Positions 17,753 through 27,277 are shown, numbered from the stretch's first letter. The stretch is 64,000 nucleotides of DNA from Spirochaetota bacterium (GCA_026398615.1 JAPLSN010000016.1:1-64000); one strand, 5' to 3'. The notes: generated by a model not told the origin, from the sequence alone. Translations and numbers: made by a program.

Positions 17753-20700
17753 ATGCCCAAAAAACATGTTTTCGGAACGACGGTCTGGGGCGCCTATTTC
17801 ATCTCGGCCATGGAACGCATGGCCGATTCGGGCCGCCTCGATCGCGGACGCAGCTACGCGGGAAACGGAAAAGTGAGAAAACTGGCCATCAAGGACGGCC
17901 TGGCCACCGCCCGCGTGGCCGGCAACTACCAGCCCTACTACGATGTCTCGATACGTTTCCATGCCCTGTCGAACGTCGAGCGCGACAGGGTATTCGCCCT
18001 CGTCGAATCCGATCCCATGCTGCTTGGACGTATCGCGTCGGGCGAATTGCCCGAAAGGCTCCTGCAGGGTCTGAAAAAACAAGGCGTCGAACTTCTCCCC
18101 AGAACGTGGTCCGACATGAAGCGTTCCTGCGACTGCCCGGATTGCGGCGACCCCTGCAAGCACCAGGCCGCCGTGTATTACGTGATCGCGCAGGAAATAG
18201 ACCGCGATCCTTCGGCCTTGTTCCGGCTTCGCGGCGTGGACCTGGAAGCGAAATACCGCGCGCCGCGGCCGGAGGAAGCCGCGACGGGACGGGGCTCGGC
18301 ATCCCCGAAGGCGGGGGCAAAAACGCGCGGGGGAAAGGACCCGGAAAACGGCATCCCGGAACCCGTCGGCATCCGCTGGGTCAAATCATGGCCCGAAGCC
18401 GATGGCGGGGGGATTGAAGAGGTCGAAATCGCCTCGTACGGGAAGGTCATCCCGCGCCTCCTTCCGCCCGGTCCGCCCCTTGCGTCGGTGGACCTCGTCA
18501 CGTCGCTGACGGGCTTCTATCACGAACTCGCGGCGCGCTGGGACATTCCTTTCCGGAGTACCGCCGCAAGCCCGCGCGACGACGAAACGGGCGACGCGAA
18601 GGCGCGCGCCTTCGCGCGGCGGGAATACCGCGTTCAACTCGACGGGTACAAACTCTCCGTGATCGACGAGGCCGGCCGGGCTACGACCCCGCTCGCGGCG
18701 GCGCGGTCATTCCTCGCGCTTCCGCCCGTCGGGGGCTCGCCCTCTTTCAGCTTCCTGTCGTCGTTCTTCAGGACCATGCGTTCGATCGCGGCCGCCGGTG
18801 CCCTGTTTCCCGACGTGCGCGCTTCCGGCAATCGCTTCGAGTGCGTGTGGAAACCCGCCCGTTTCGGCTCCGACGTCGCGGCGGCGCTAGAAGGACTCGC
18901 CCGCGTCGCGGTGGAACCCGGGCGATCCGGGGCGTTTTCCGCCCGCCTGCCGGATAGGGCCTCGTTCGTCGGGATCATGGCCTGCGCCTTCCTGACCGAG
19001 TACGTCCGCGCGCTCGGATTCGCGAGCCAGGCTTCGGCCGCAAGCCCGGTCTGGCTGGCCCTGTTCCACGGCGAGACGATCGACGCTTCCGCGCCCGCCA
19101 TCCGGTCGCTTCCGCGCGCCCTCCATTCGCGCTTCGCGGTTTTCGAGCTGGCGGCTTCCCGCACCGAACTGGAACTCTCGGTACGCCCATCCAGGGCGGC
19201 CCAAGCGGACTATGCGTTGAGCGCCTTCGTTCGTGGCGCCGACGGCGCATGGACCCCGCTTGCGAAAGCGTTCGGAACAGGTGGCGCCGACGCCTATCTT
19301 TTCCCCGCCCTGCTTTCCAATTTCGTTCCCGGCCTTTCGCAGCTCGGCAAGCGGCAAAGCGTCGCGCTGCCGGAAAAGGATCTCGCATCGCTGGTCGTCG
19401 ACGCCGCGCCGCTGCTTGTGCGCCTGGGCGTTTCCGTCGTTTTTCCCCGGGAACTCACACGGCTCGCTTCGCCCCGCGCCGTCCTCGTACCCGGGAAGGT
19501 TTCGCGCGCGCGTTCGCTTGCGCCATCGCTGGGGGCGGCGGCCACCCTCTCGTTCGACTGGAAGGTGAGCCTCGGCGAAGGTGAACTCGTGGACCCGGGC
19601 GAATTCGCGCGCATGCTCGCGAAGGGCGTGTCCCTCGCGCGTTTCCGTTCGGGGTTCGTGCGCCTCGACGCCGCCGAAGCGGCGGCAATCCTTGAAAAGA
19701 TCGCCCGCGTCCCGAAACCCGGCGCCCTCGACGCCATCCGGGAACAGCTCGCGAACGGCGAACCCGACGCTTCCGGCGAACGTAGCATCGCCAATGCGTT
19801 CGCGAACCTGCTTTCGACGGCGCGGAAACCGGGGAAGGAGCAACCTCGCGCGATCGAGCCGCCGGCGGGCCTGAAGGCGAAATTGCGGCCTTACCAGGAA
19901 CGGGGATACCGCTGGCTGCGCGAAAACCTGGGCTCGGGTTTCGGCTGCGTCCTCGCCGACGACATGGGCCTGGGCAAGACCGTGCAGGCCATCGCCCTTG
20001 CGCTTTCGCTCAAGGAATCGGGCGCGTTGGCGCACGGCGCGCTGGTCATTGCGCCCGCGACGCTGCTGACCAACTGGGAACGCGAGCTTGCCAGGTTCGC
20101 CCCGGGTCTGTCGGTGGCCTTGTACTATGGCTTGGGGAGGAAAGCCGCGGCAGTCGACGTCACGCTCACCACCTACGAGACCTTCCATCGCGACGAAAAA
20201 AAGCTGCTTGGATCGCGGGGCGAAAAGGCCTGGGATCTCGTCGTTCTCGACGAAGCCCACATTGTGAAGAACCCCGAGGCCAAGCGGAGCAAGGCGGTCA
20301 AGAGGATCCCCTCGCTCATGAGGATCGCGCTTTCCGGAACGCCCGTCGAGAACAACCTCGCCGAACTCTGGAGCATCTTCGATTTCGCCATTCCGGGCTA
20401 CCTTGGCTCGCTCGCCGACTTCACGCGGGACTACAGGGTGCCCATCGAGACGCGTTCGTCGAAAGAGGACGCGGCGCGCCTGCGAAGGATTTGCTCGCCC
20501 TTCCTGCTCAGGCGGCTCAAAACCGACAAGACCGTCATCGCGGACCTGCCCGACAAGATAACTGTCGATGAATACGCGACCCTTTCGCCCGAACAGGCCG
20601 CGCTCTACGAAGCCGCGGTCCGCGAAGGCCTAGACAGGATTTCAGGGGCGGGGGGAATCGCGCGGAGGGGCATGGTCCTCGCGCTCATCACGGCGCTCAA

Positions 20701-21280
20701 GCAGATCGGGAACCACCCGCGAAACTGGGACAAGGAGAGTCCCGATTCCGCCGAACTCTCCGGCAAGGCGCGCTTGCTCGTCGCGTTGCTCGAACCGGCC
20801 CTCGAGTCCGGCGAGAAAGTCCTCGTATTCAGCCAGTATGTCGAAATGCTGGACATACTCGCGGCCATCGTCGAAGACAACCTCGGCATGGTCCCGCGCC
20901 GCCTGCAGGGCGGCATGTCCAAAGCCAGGCGCGACGCGGAAGTGGACGCGTTCCAGGCCGAGGCCGGTCCCGGCGTGTTCCTCCTGAGCCTCAGGGCGGG
21001 AGGAGTCGGTCTCAACCTGACCGCGGCGTCCCGCGTCGTGCACTACGATCTCTGGTTCAATCCCGCGGTCGAAAACCAGGCCACGGACCGCGCGTTCCGC
21101 ATCGGCCAGACGAAAAACGTTTTCGTGCACCGCCTGATCACGAGGGGCACGCTCGAGGAACGCATCAACGAAACCCTGCAGTCAAAAAAAGCGCTCGCCG
21201 AGCTGACCGTGGGGTCGGGCGAGACCTGGATATCGGAACTCGGCGACGGTGAGTTGCGCGAACTCGTGGAATTGCGCTGA
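17753..21280 (+). CDS. SWIM zinc-finger SNF2-family helicase
   Basis: 1175 residues, an ATP-dependent DNA or RNA polymerase remodeller of the RapA/SNF2 type. A SWIM zinc finger lies near 125-140 (CDCPDC then CKH). A long middle region, probably an SNF2-associated bacterial domain, fills about 200-700. The motor follows: DDMGLGKT (near 735-742), DEAH (near 832), SGTPVENNLAELWSIFDF, VFSQYVEML, LRAGGVGLNLTAA and QATDRAFRIGQT (near 1110). All seven helicase motifs are visible. It is monocistronic and converges on the Crp/Fnr gene. It is chromosomal in base composition and not part of the defence island. Confidence 0.93.
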   Translation: MPKKHVFGTTVWGAYFISAMERMADSGRLDRGRSYAGNGKVRKLAIKDGLATARVAGNYQPYYDVSIRFHALSNVERDRVFALVESDPMLLGRIASGELPERLLQGLKKQGVELLPRTWSDMKRSCDCPDCGDPCKHQAAVYYVIAQEIDRDPSALFRLRGVDLEAKYRAPRPEEAATGRGSASPKAGAKTRGGKDPENGIPEPVGIRWVKSWPEADGGGIEEVEIASYGKVIPRLLPPGPPLASVDLVTSLTGFYHELAARWDIPFRSTAASPRDDETGDAKARAFARREYRVQLDGYKLSVIDEAGRATTPLAAARSFLALPPVGGSPSFSFLSSFFRTMRSIAAAGALFPDVRASGNRFECVWKPARFGSDVAAALEGLARVAVEPGRSGAFSARLPDRASFVGIMACAFLTEYVRALGFASQASAASPVWLALFHGETIDASAPAIRSLPRALHSRFAVFELAASRTELELSVRPSRAAQADYALSAFVRGADGAWTPLAKAFGTGGADAYLFPALLSNFVPGLSQLGKRQSVALPEKDLASLVVDAAPLLVRLGVSVVFPRELTRLASPRAVLVPGKVSRARSLAPSLGAAATLSFDWKVSLGEGELVDPGEFARMLAKGVSLARFRSGFVRLDAAEAAAILEKIARVPKPGALDAIREQLANGEPDASGERSIANAFANLLSTARKPGKEQPRAIEPPAGLKAKLRPYQERGYRWLRENLGSGFGCVLADDMGLGKTVQAIALALSLKESGALAHGALVIAPATLLTNWERELARFAPGLSVALYYGLGRKAAAVDVTLTTYETFHRDEKKLLGSRGEKAWDLVVLDEAHIVKNPEAKRSKAVKRIPSLMRIALSGTPVENNLAELWSIFDFAIPGYLGSLADFTRDYRVPIETRSSKEDAARLRRICSPFLLRRLKTDKTVIADLPDKITVDEYATLSPEQAALYEAAVREGLDRISGAGGIARRGMVLALITALKQIGNHPRNWDKESPDSAELSGKARLLVALLEPALESGEKVLVFSQYVEMLDILAAIVEDNLGMVPRRLQGGMSKARRDAEVDAFQAEAGPGVFLLSLRAGGVGLNLTAASRVVHYDLWFNPAVENQATDRAFRIGQTKNVFVHRLITRGTLEERINETLQSKKALAELTVGSGETWISELGDGELRELVELR

Positions 21281-21335
21281 CAGGGATGCCGAAGACACGT
21301 GCAGCCGGTCGAAGTCCATCATGGCGAGCCCCCGT

Positions 21336-21971
21336 TCACGGAGTTTTTCCTTCGAGTCCATTCCTGTCCAGTATTTCCACCAAGCCGCGTCCCACCCGTA
21401 TGAGGCCTTCTTCCTGCATGCGCCCCAGGTTGCGGTTCACCGTCTCCCTCGTGGCTCCGATGGATTCGGCGAGCTCCTCCTGGGTGCAAGTCACACGCGA
21501 GCTTCCCGGGGCGGCCAACGACGCGAGGTGCCTGGCGAGGCGATCCTGGGGGCGTGAAAGTTCCACGCGCGAATAGAGGGCATATTGCCTTCGCGCGAGC
21601 TCCCCCAGGAACCAGCGCTCCATTCCGGGAAGGCCGAGGAGCCGATCGAAGCCCGTTTTCGCGTAAGCCAGGAGGCGGCACGGTTCCGCGGCGACCGCGT
21701 CGCAGGCGCAGGGACCCGACAGTATGAGTTCCGCCGTGCCGAGCCAATCCCCCGGCCCGAAGAGTCCGAGGTCGAGGGTGCTTTCGTCGGCGCGGTACAT
21801 GATCGTGCGGACGGCTCCCGCAATGGTGATGCAACAGTAACTTGATGTGTCTCCCTGGTACCAGAGCGCCTTGTCCGTCCGGACCGATCGCTCTTCGCCC
21901 GCGGCCAGGGCACGCCTGAGCATGGGCTCGTCAAGACCCGAGAAGGGCGCGAAATCCCTGGCCGATTCCAC
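21336..21971 (-). CDS. Crp/Fnr-family transcription regulator
   Basis: 211 residues from a GTG start. A cNMP-binding-type beta-roll (15-120) has LWYQGDTSSYCCITIAGAVR and GPGDWLGTAELILSG. A winged helix-turn-helix follows, CTQEELAESIGATRETVNRNLGRMQEEGLI. The usual cAMP phosphate-binding RxSxxx is not evident, so the effector is open. Cysteines occur, but no Fnr N-terminal iron-sulphur cluster. The GTG has a GGGAG site and sits 2 bp after the permuted FliM-like gene, so the two are one operon. A 5-4-5 palindrome upstream of that operon (23245-23258) could be its own binding site. Confidence 0.88.
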   Translation of the reverse strand: MESARDFAPFSGLDEPMLRRALAAGEERSVRTDKALWYQGDTSSYCCITIAGAVRTIMYRADESTLDLGLFGPGDWLGTAELILSGPCACDAVAAEPCRLLAYAKTGFDRLLGLPGMERWFLGELARRQYALYSRVELSRPQDRLARHLASLAAPGSSRVTCTQEELAESIGATRETVNRNLGRMQEEGLIRVGRGLVEILDRNGLEGKTP

Positions 21972-21973
21972 GT

Positions 21974-23167
21974 TCAGCTCCCGAGGATCGAAAGATAGGG
22001 TTCGACCGTGAGGAAGGGATAGATGAGCCCTACCGAAGGCTTTTCTCCCTCGCGCGAGAGCAGGACCACGATGACCATCTCGTTGTCGGGATAGGCGATG
22101 GCGGCATCGGTCGCGTTTGAGGGCACCATGCGGAAATCCGCATGGTTCTTCCAGCCGGTGGACAGGCACGAAAGGAAGGTTCGCCGTTCCGGCGCCTGCG
22201 CGAAAACGGCTTTGGAAGCCGAGCTGGCGGAGAAAAGAACGAAGAGCGGCGATCTGCGCCCCAGGATGCCGAGCTCGGAGTTGATTCGCTCGACCATGGC
22301 GCGCGTTTCGGCGGACATGGGCTTGGGGCAATGTTCGTCCTCGTAGACCGGGCGTGCCGGGCTCGCTTCGTCCTGGACGGTTTCCCTTTTCTGGCTTGCG
22401 CGTTCGGCCGTAAAGCCGGGGACAAGGCCGTCCTCGCGGAACGCGTCAATGGCTTCGCGGAAGGTACACTGGTCGACGACCGAGCAGGTGAGGCCTTGAA
22501 GACCCGTCGAGGGGTCGGGGAACCTGGCTCCGAGATTGCGCGCGCACAGTACATGGATGGCCGAAAAACGGCGTAGCTGGTCGCGGGAGAATCTGTCGGG
22601 TCTGCAGAAGTCGTAGGGTTTCGCGGTGCGACTCGTTTCGGCATCCCCGATATTGCCGGTCGCCCGTGGGGCTTGCACGGCCGGGAACGAGCGGATCACC
22701 TTCGTCACGCGCAAACCCATGGCTTCCTCGACCACGACGACCTGCCCGCGGGCCATGGGTATGCCCGCCACGAGGAGCTCGGCATTCTCCTCCCCGGCGG
22801 ACGATACCCCGAGGTTGATGATGGAGTTGCGGCCCAGGCCCCTGCACGCGGCGAGGTCGAACGGGATCGATGCCAGGCTTACGGATACCGGCACGAGCTC
22901 GCCCAGTTCGTCCATGCGTTTGGGGGAAAGGTCGAACACCGACCTGAAATCCGAATCGGTGATTCGCGCTCCCAGGATCAATTCCTCGTCGAAAACGACG
23001 ATCTCGCACATGCCCAGGGGCAGGTTGTTGAAGAGCACGAGGCTGGGGTAACCCGCCTCGCGTTCGGTGACGACGATGTCGCCGGGTTTGAGCGTCGCGA
23101 GCTCGTACGAACTCAAGGCGGTCTCTCCGATGCTGACCGAGAGCGTTCCGTTCCATTCACTAGCCAT
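21974..23167 (-). CDS. FliM-like protein with permuted domain order (two SpoA domains first)
   Basis: 397 residues. Residues 5-72 and 85-157 each look like a SpoA (FliN/FliM C-terminal) domain: both contain a PGDIV or SIINLG-type strand and end in a VVVxxEExxxxRIT/RVTKV pattern. A linker follows, then 186-397 resembles the FliM middle domain: PYDFCRPDRFSRDQLRRFSAIHVLCARNLG is the FliM signature, and the protein ends PFLTVEPYLSIL. Normal FliM has the middle domain first and one SpoA last, so this is a reversed order with an extra SpoA. No other flagellar gene is nearby. It may be a switch-complex modifier or a non-flagellar CheC/SpoA protein. AAGGAGG precedes the ATG. Confidence 0.7.
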   Translation of the reverse strand: MASEWNGTLSVSIGETALSSYELATLKPGDIVVTEREAGYPSLVLFNNLPLGMCEIVVFDEELILGARITDSDFRSVFDLSPKRMDELGELVPVSVSLASIPFDLAACRGLGRNSIINLGVSSAGEENAELLVAGIPMARGQVVVVEEAMGLRVTKVIRSFPAVQAPRATGNIGDAETSRTAKPYDFCRPDRFSRDQLRRFSAIHVLCARNLGARFPDPSTGLQGLTCSVVDQCTFREAIDAFREDGLVPGFTAERASQKRETVQDEASPARPVYEDEHCPKPMSAETRAMVERINSELGILGRRSPLFVLFSASSASKAVFAQAPERRTFLSCLSTGWKNHADFRMVPSNATDAAIAYPDNEMVIVVLLSREGEKPSVGLIYPFLTVEPYLSILGS

Positions 23168-23244
23168 GTTGGCCTCCTTGGGCACCGTGGTGCCTGGCCT
23201 GGAGCTTATGGCCGAGATTACACCCCGTTCAATGAAAGGCGCCC

Positions 23245-23258
23245 GTGACGGACGTCAC
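23245..23258. promoter_or_regulatory. Candidate Crp/Fnr-type operator
   Basis: A perfect inverted repeat, GTGAC-GGAC-GTCAC, lies about 80 bp before the FliM-like gene that is co-transcribed with a Crp/Fnr regulator. The 5-4-5 geometry matches Fnr/Dnr-class sites. A possible promoter on the minus strand (TTGAAC then ATAAGC at 17 bp) lies just downstream of it. Autoregulation is an inference. Confidence 0.4.
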
Positions 23259-23408
23259 ACAAGGCTTTTTTTCATGGCTTTTACCTTGACTCATCCCTTT
23301 CGACGGATGCAGGAACTGCTGTCGTGATGTGCTTTCGCCGATGGATGATCCACCCCCCCCCTCGTCAAAAGAGCCACGGCGCATGAAGCAGCGGTATTTG
23401 TCACCGGA

Positions 23409-24209
23409 TTATCTTATCATCGAAAACCCGAAGTAGCGCTCGAGCAGCGCGTACACGGCCGGGTACTCAGAGGCGAGGACCGCCGGCAGCTCGAAGAAGT
23501 ACTCGCACGCGACGGCGAAAAATTCCCCCGGATCTTCAGCGGCGTATTCGTCGATCCTCGGCCGGGAGCGGCGCCCGCGTCCGTGGCCTCTTGCGCGCTT
23601 CCCGGGCTGGTCCAGTTTATCGCGCAAGTCGTCGAATGCCTCCCCGAACGACCGGCTCCATTCCGCGCGGGTGATCGTCCGCGGCAGTGGCGGCGAGCCG
23701 TCGACGGCGCCGTCGAGGGCGTCGAGCTTATGGGCCGCCTCGTGGATGACGACGTTGTACCCGTCGCACCAGCCCGAGGCTTCGACGTCCCGGTACGACA
23801 GCACCACGGGCCCGAGGCTGGTGACCTCACCCGCCAGGTCGTCCTCGTATTCCTCGTACGTGTCGCCCGAGACCCGCCGGGACTGCGTGACGCGGTACCC
23901 GTCGCGGACCACGATGATCGTGTGCCAGCGCCTGAACGCGTCGAGGCCGATCGAGAGCACGGGAAGGCAGGCTTGCGCCGCGATCGAAAGCCGCTTGCGT
24001 TCGTCCAGTTCCACGTCGGGTGCGGGCGCAAAGTCCTTTTCGGCGAGGAAGGCTGCCGAGAGGAAACGCAGGCGCGAGCGTTCGCCTTCGTCGAGCGGGC
24101 GGAAGATCGGGTGTTCGCCCATCGCCCAGTCCCAGGCTGCATCAGGGACCGGGTGCGCTTCCGCGGCCCTGGCGCGGCGGCGTTCCCGCATGCCCGACAG
24201 GAAACCCAC
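23409..24209 (-). CDS. mtfA: MtfA-like zinc metallopeptidase (M90)
   Basis: 266 residues. MtfA in enteric bacteria is a zinc peptidase that binds the glucose repressor Mlc/DgsA. The zinc motif HEAAH lies at 156-160 and is followed by KLDALDGAVDGSPPLP, the family signature. A third ligand is probably the Glu in GEFFAVACEYFFE. The N-terminal RRRARAAEAHPVPDAAWDWA and FLAEKDF blocks also fit. There is a lysine/arginine-rich insertion, KRARGHGRGRRSRPR. It begins 5 bp after glnN, so they are likely co-transcribed. No Mlc homologue is present here, so its target is unknown. Confidence 0.9.
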   Translation of the reverse strand: MGFLSGMRERRRARAAEAHPVPDAAWDWAMGEHPIFRPLDEGERSRLRFLSAAFLAEKDFAPAPDVELDERKRLSIAAQACLPVLSIGLDAFRRWHTIIVVRDGYRVTQSRRVSGDTYEEYEDDLAGEVTSLGPVVLSYRDVEASGWCDGYNVVIHEAAHKLDALDGAVDGSPPLPRTITRAEWSRSFGEAFDDLRDKLDQPGKRARGHGRGRRSRPRIDEYAAEDPGEFFAVACEYFFELPAVLASEYPAVYALLERYFGFSMIR

Positions 24210-24214
24210 GCCGG

Positions 24215-26335
24215 TCAGATCCGGTACATGAGCTCGGTATACCCGGGGAAGGGCCAGAGTTCGCGGGGGATGACGCGTTCGAGCGCGTCGGCGGCGGCGC
24301 GGAGTTCGGCCATCGACGGCACGAGGACGTCATGTACCTGCCGGGCCTGTACCTGGGGTTCTTCCTCGGCCCGGCTGCGGACGGTCGAGACGCGGCGCTC
24401 GAGGTCGTCGGCGTGGGCCGCCATCCGGTCGAGGCCGGATCCGACCGTCACGAGAAGGTCGCTGATCGTCGGGTTCGCGCTCCCGGCGCGGGTGAGGGAC
24501 TCGGCGGTGCGCGCCAGGCGGCCGAGGGTTTCGGTCGCTGCGGGGGCGATCCACCTGTGCGCCATCTCGATCATGATCTGGGCTTCGATGACCAGCTTCT
24601 TCACGTAACGCTCGAGTTCGATCTGGTGCACGGCCCCGAGTTCCGCCGCGCTCATTACGCCGCGGCGGCCGAGCATGGACACCGCTTCCGGGGAGACGAG
24701 CTCGGGCAGGGCTTCGGGCGTCGTGCGGAGGTTCGAAAGTCCCCGCTGCGCCGCTTCGCGCAGCCATTCCTCGGAATAGCCGTTGCCGTTGAACACGACG
24801 CGCCGGTGTTCCCGCCACGACGCGGCAACGAGCGCCACGGCGTCGGCCAACGGGTCTTTCGAAGCCTCCAGCCGGTCCGCGAAGTCCGAGAGCGCGTCGG
24901 CCACCGCGGCGTTCAGTATCGCGACGGGCGTGGAGACTGATTCGCTCGAAGACGGCATGCGGAATTCGAACTTGTCGCCCGTGAAGGCGAATGGACTCGT
25001 GCGGTTCCGGTCGGAAAGGTCGCGCGGCAGCTTCGCGAAGGTGGAGGCGCCCATCTCGAGCTCCCCGCAGCCGTCCGTACCCGATACGCGGCCGGAGCAG
25101 AGCCGCTCGAAGATGTCGGTGAGCTGGTCGCCGAGGTAGACGGACACGATGGCCGGGGGCGCCTCGTTGGCTCCGAGGCGCAGGTCGTTGCCGGCGCTCG
25201 CGACGGTGGCCCGCAGGAGGGGCGCCCAGCGGTCTACCGCCTCGATGACCGCGGCCGTGAAGACGAGGAAGCGGAGGTTGGAGAAGGGGTCGGCCCCCGG
25301 CTCGAACAGGTTGGCGCCATCAGCGGCGAGCGACCAGTTGACGTGCTTCCCGGAGCCGTTCACGCCGGCAAAGGGTTTTTCGTGGAGCAGGGCGACGAGG
25401 TCATGGCGCTCGGCCACCTTGCGCAGGGTCTCCATGACCAGCTGGTTGGCGTCGGCGGCGGTATTGGCGCTCGAGTAGACCGAGGCGATCTCGAACTGGT
25501 TGGGCGCCACCTCCTTGTGCTGGGTCTTGGCCGGGACGCCGAGTTTCCAGAGTTCGTGGTTGAGTTCGCGCATGAAGCCGGCGGCCCGGTCCGGGATCTG
25601 GCCGTAGTAGTGGTCCTCGAGCTCCTGGCCCTTGGGGGCGGATGCGCCGAAGAGGGTGCGCCCGCAGAGCATCAGGTCGAGCCGCTCCCCGAAGAGCTCC
25701 TTTTCCACGAGGAAGTACTCCTGCTCGGCGCCGACGCAGGAGACCACGCGCCGGGAACCGGTGTCGCCCAACGCGCCAAGCACCCGCGCGGCTTCCCTGC
25801 CGACGGCCTCCATGGAACGGAGCAGCGGGAGCTTCTTGTCGAGCGCATCGCCGTTGTACGAGACGAATGCCGTGGGGATGTAGAGCGTGACGCCCGAGCC
25901 GTCGTCCTTGAGGAATGCGGGGCTCGTGACGTCCCACGCGGTGTAGCCGCGCGCCTCGAAAGTGGCGCGAAGGCCCCCGGAGGGGAAGCTCGATGCGTCG
26001 GATTCGCCCTTGACGAGTTCCCGCCCGGAGAACTCCATGAGGACCGTCCCGTCGCTGTTGGGGCTGATGAAGGAATCATGCTTTTCCGCAGTGCGGCCGG
26101 TGAGGGGCTGGAACCAGTGCGTGAAGTGGGTGGCGCCGCGCTCGATGGCCCAGTCCTTCATGGCGTCGGCCACCACCTCGGCGGCCTGGAGCGACAGTTC
26201 CCGCACGCCGGTCTGTGCCGCCTTCAGTTCCTGGTAAACCGTCTTCGGAAGCCTTTCGCGCATGACGCGGTCGTCGAAGCGGTTCTCCCCGTACATCCGC
26301 GCGAGCGGAACCGAATAATCATGATCCTTTTTCAT
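24215..26335 (-). CDS. glnN: Glutamine synthetase type III
   Basis: 706 residues, as expected for GSIII rather than the 450-residue GSI. It makes glutamine from glutamate, ammonia and ATP. Diagnostic blocks are THFTHWFQPLTGRTAEKHDSF, MEFSGRELVKGESDASSFPSGGL, GAEQEYFLVE, KTQHKEVAPNQFEIA, PFAGVNGSGKHVNWSL and LGANEAPPAI. GSIII lacks the adenylylation site of GSI. A GGGAGG site precedes the ATG, and an 18-bp inverted repeat sits 23 bp upstream. Co-transcription with the downstream mtfA is likely; glutamine from this enzyme would also feed GlmS. Confidence 0.95.
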   Translation of the reverse strand: MKKDHDYSVPLARMYGENRFDDRVMRERLPKTVYQELKAAQTGVRELSLQAAEVVADAMKDWAIERGATHFTHWFQPLTGRTAEKHDSFISPNSDGTVLMEFSGRELVKGESDASSFPSGGLRATFEARGYTAWDVTSPAFLKDDGSGVTLYIPTAFVSYNGDALDKKLPLLRSMEAVGREAARVLGALGDTGSRRVVSCVGAEQEYFLVEKELFGERLDLMLCGRTLFGASAPKGQELEDHYYGQIPDRAAGFMRELNHELWKLGVPAKTQHKEVAPNQFEIASVYSSANTAADANQLVMETLRKVAERHDLVALLHEKPFAGVNGSGKHVNWSLAADGANLFEPGADPFSNLRFLVFTAAVIEAVDRWAPLLRATVASAGNDLRLGANEAPPAIVSVYLGDQLTDIFERLCSGRVSGTDGCGELEMGASTFAKLPRDLSDRNRTSPFAFTGDKFEFRMPSSSESVSTPVAILNAAVADALSDFADRLEASKDPLADAVALVAASWREHRRVVFNGNGYSEEWLREAAQRGLSNLRTTPEALPELVSPEAVSMLGRRGVMSAAELGAVHQIELERYVKKLVIEAQIMIEMAHRWIAPAATETLGRLARTAESLTRAGSANPTISDLLVTVGSGLDRMAAHADDLERRVSTVRSRAEEEPQVQARQVHDVLVPSMAELRAAADALERVIPRELWPFPGYTELMYRI

Positions 26336-26357
26336 CGCCGCCTCCCCGGTATCCCTG

Positions 26358-26375
26358 CAGGCCGATGTCGGCCTG
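26358..26375. promoter_or_regulatory. Perfect inverted repeat before glnN
   Basis: CAGGCCGA-TG-TCGGCCTG is an 8-bp perfect inverted repeat in the 57-bp gap between the DUF2156 gene and glnN. With no T run after it, an operator for glnN is as likely as a hairpin ending the upstream transcript. Confidence 0.35.
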
Positions 26376-26392
26376 TCGCCCGTCAGCCCGGG

Positions 26393-27271
26393 CTATCCCC
26401 GCTTCCGCAGGGCTCGATATTTCTTCACGAATCCATAGGGCCGGTAGGTCATCTTGGCCTGCCGCAAGCCCTCGTCGCCCAGGTCCTGCTCGCGGTTCAC
26501 GGTCTTGAAGTAGGCCGGGAGTCCCTGCGCGAAAGCCTGGTTGATGAACTGGTAGATTCCCTTGTAGCCGTCCACCGCCTTTTCGAAGTGGACGGCGAAC
26601 ATCCTCGCCTTCGCGATCGGCTCACCGAGCGCGTAGCCGACCGGCTTGCCGTCGACGTAATAGACGCAGCCCCGCATGCCCAGCGTCTCCAGGTTTTCGA
26701 GCCCCTCGATGGCGGCCTTCGTGTCCCCGTCGATGCCCTTGGCTTCGCGCCACGCCAGGGCCACACCGATCGCATCGGCGACGTTGGCCTTCGTGATGCG
26801 CCGCTGCTCGTAGGTGTAGGAATTGAGGAATGCGTTGACGAGGTTCCGCTTCTTGTGGTAGTCGCGGCCGGCAAGCTCGGCCAGGTCCCTGCGGCAGTAG
26901 AGGTAGTCGAAGTTGTCGCGGTCCTCCACCACTTCGAACCCCTGCTGCTCAAGTTCGATCTGGTGCTTCGCCACCTGGGATTCCGAGAGGTTCTTGTGGT
27001 AGGCGTGGGTCCTGTGGAGGTCTTCCAGGTGGTCGGCGTCCGGCACACCGCAGGGCGTCAGGAAAAAGCGCTCGCCCTTCTTGATCCCGGACATGACCAG
27101 GGTCTGGCCGGGAATACGCGCGATCTTGTAATCGTAGGTTTCCCTGAACAGGTAGAGGCCGGTAAAGGTGAACTCCGAAATGCCGTCCGTGAGCAGGTTG
27201 AGCGACGGGTAGAGCTCGTCCCGCATGTCCAGCGAGATGGGGGTGAAATCGGGGTAGTCTTGGATGGGCAT
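26393..27271 (-). CDS. DUF2156 / phosphatidylglycerol lysyltransferase-type domain protein
   Basis: 292 residues. The GNAT-like fold of the DUF2156 family (the catalytic half of MprF-type aminoacyl-phosphatidylglycerol synthases) is suggested by FTGLYLFRETYDYKIARIPG, FDYLYCRRDLAELAGRDYHKKRNLVNAF, KPVGYALGEPI and YKGIYQFINQAFAQ, and the ending GLRQAKMTYRPYGFVKKYRAL. There is no membrane flippase part, so it is a soluble acyl/aminoacyl transferase of unknown substrate. The promoter boxes sit 6 bp before the ATG and no ribosome site is present, so the message is probably leaderless. It is the last chromosomal gene before the defence island. Confidence 0.82.
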   Translation of the reverse strand: MPIQDYPDFTPISLDMRDELYPSLNLLTDGISEFTFTGLYLFRETYDYKIARIPGQTLVMSGIKKGERFFLTPCGVPDADHLEDLHRTHAYHKNLSESQVAKHQIELEQQGFEVVEDRDNFDYLYCRRDLAELAGRDYHKKRNLVNAFLNSYTYEQRRITKANVADAIGVALAWREAKGIDGDTKAAIEGLENLETLGMRGCVYYVDGKPVGYALGEPIAKARMFAVHFEKAVDGYKGIYQFINQAFAQGLPAYFKTVNREQDLGDEGLRQAKMTYRPYGFVKKYRALRKRG

Positions 27272-27277
27272 GGGGCA

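Noticed and set aside
17753-21280. SWIM-SNF2 helicase as part of the defence island
   Set aside because: It lies 6.4 kb from the island, has chromosomal base composition and ordinary metabolic neighbours, and belongs to a widespread RapA-like group.
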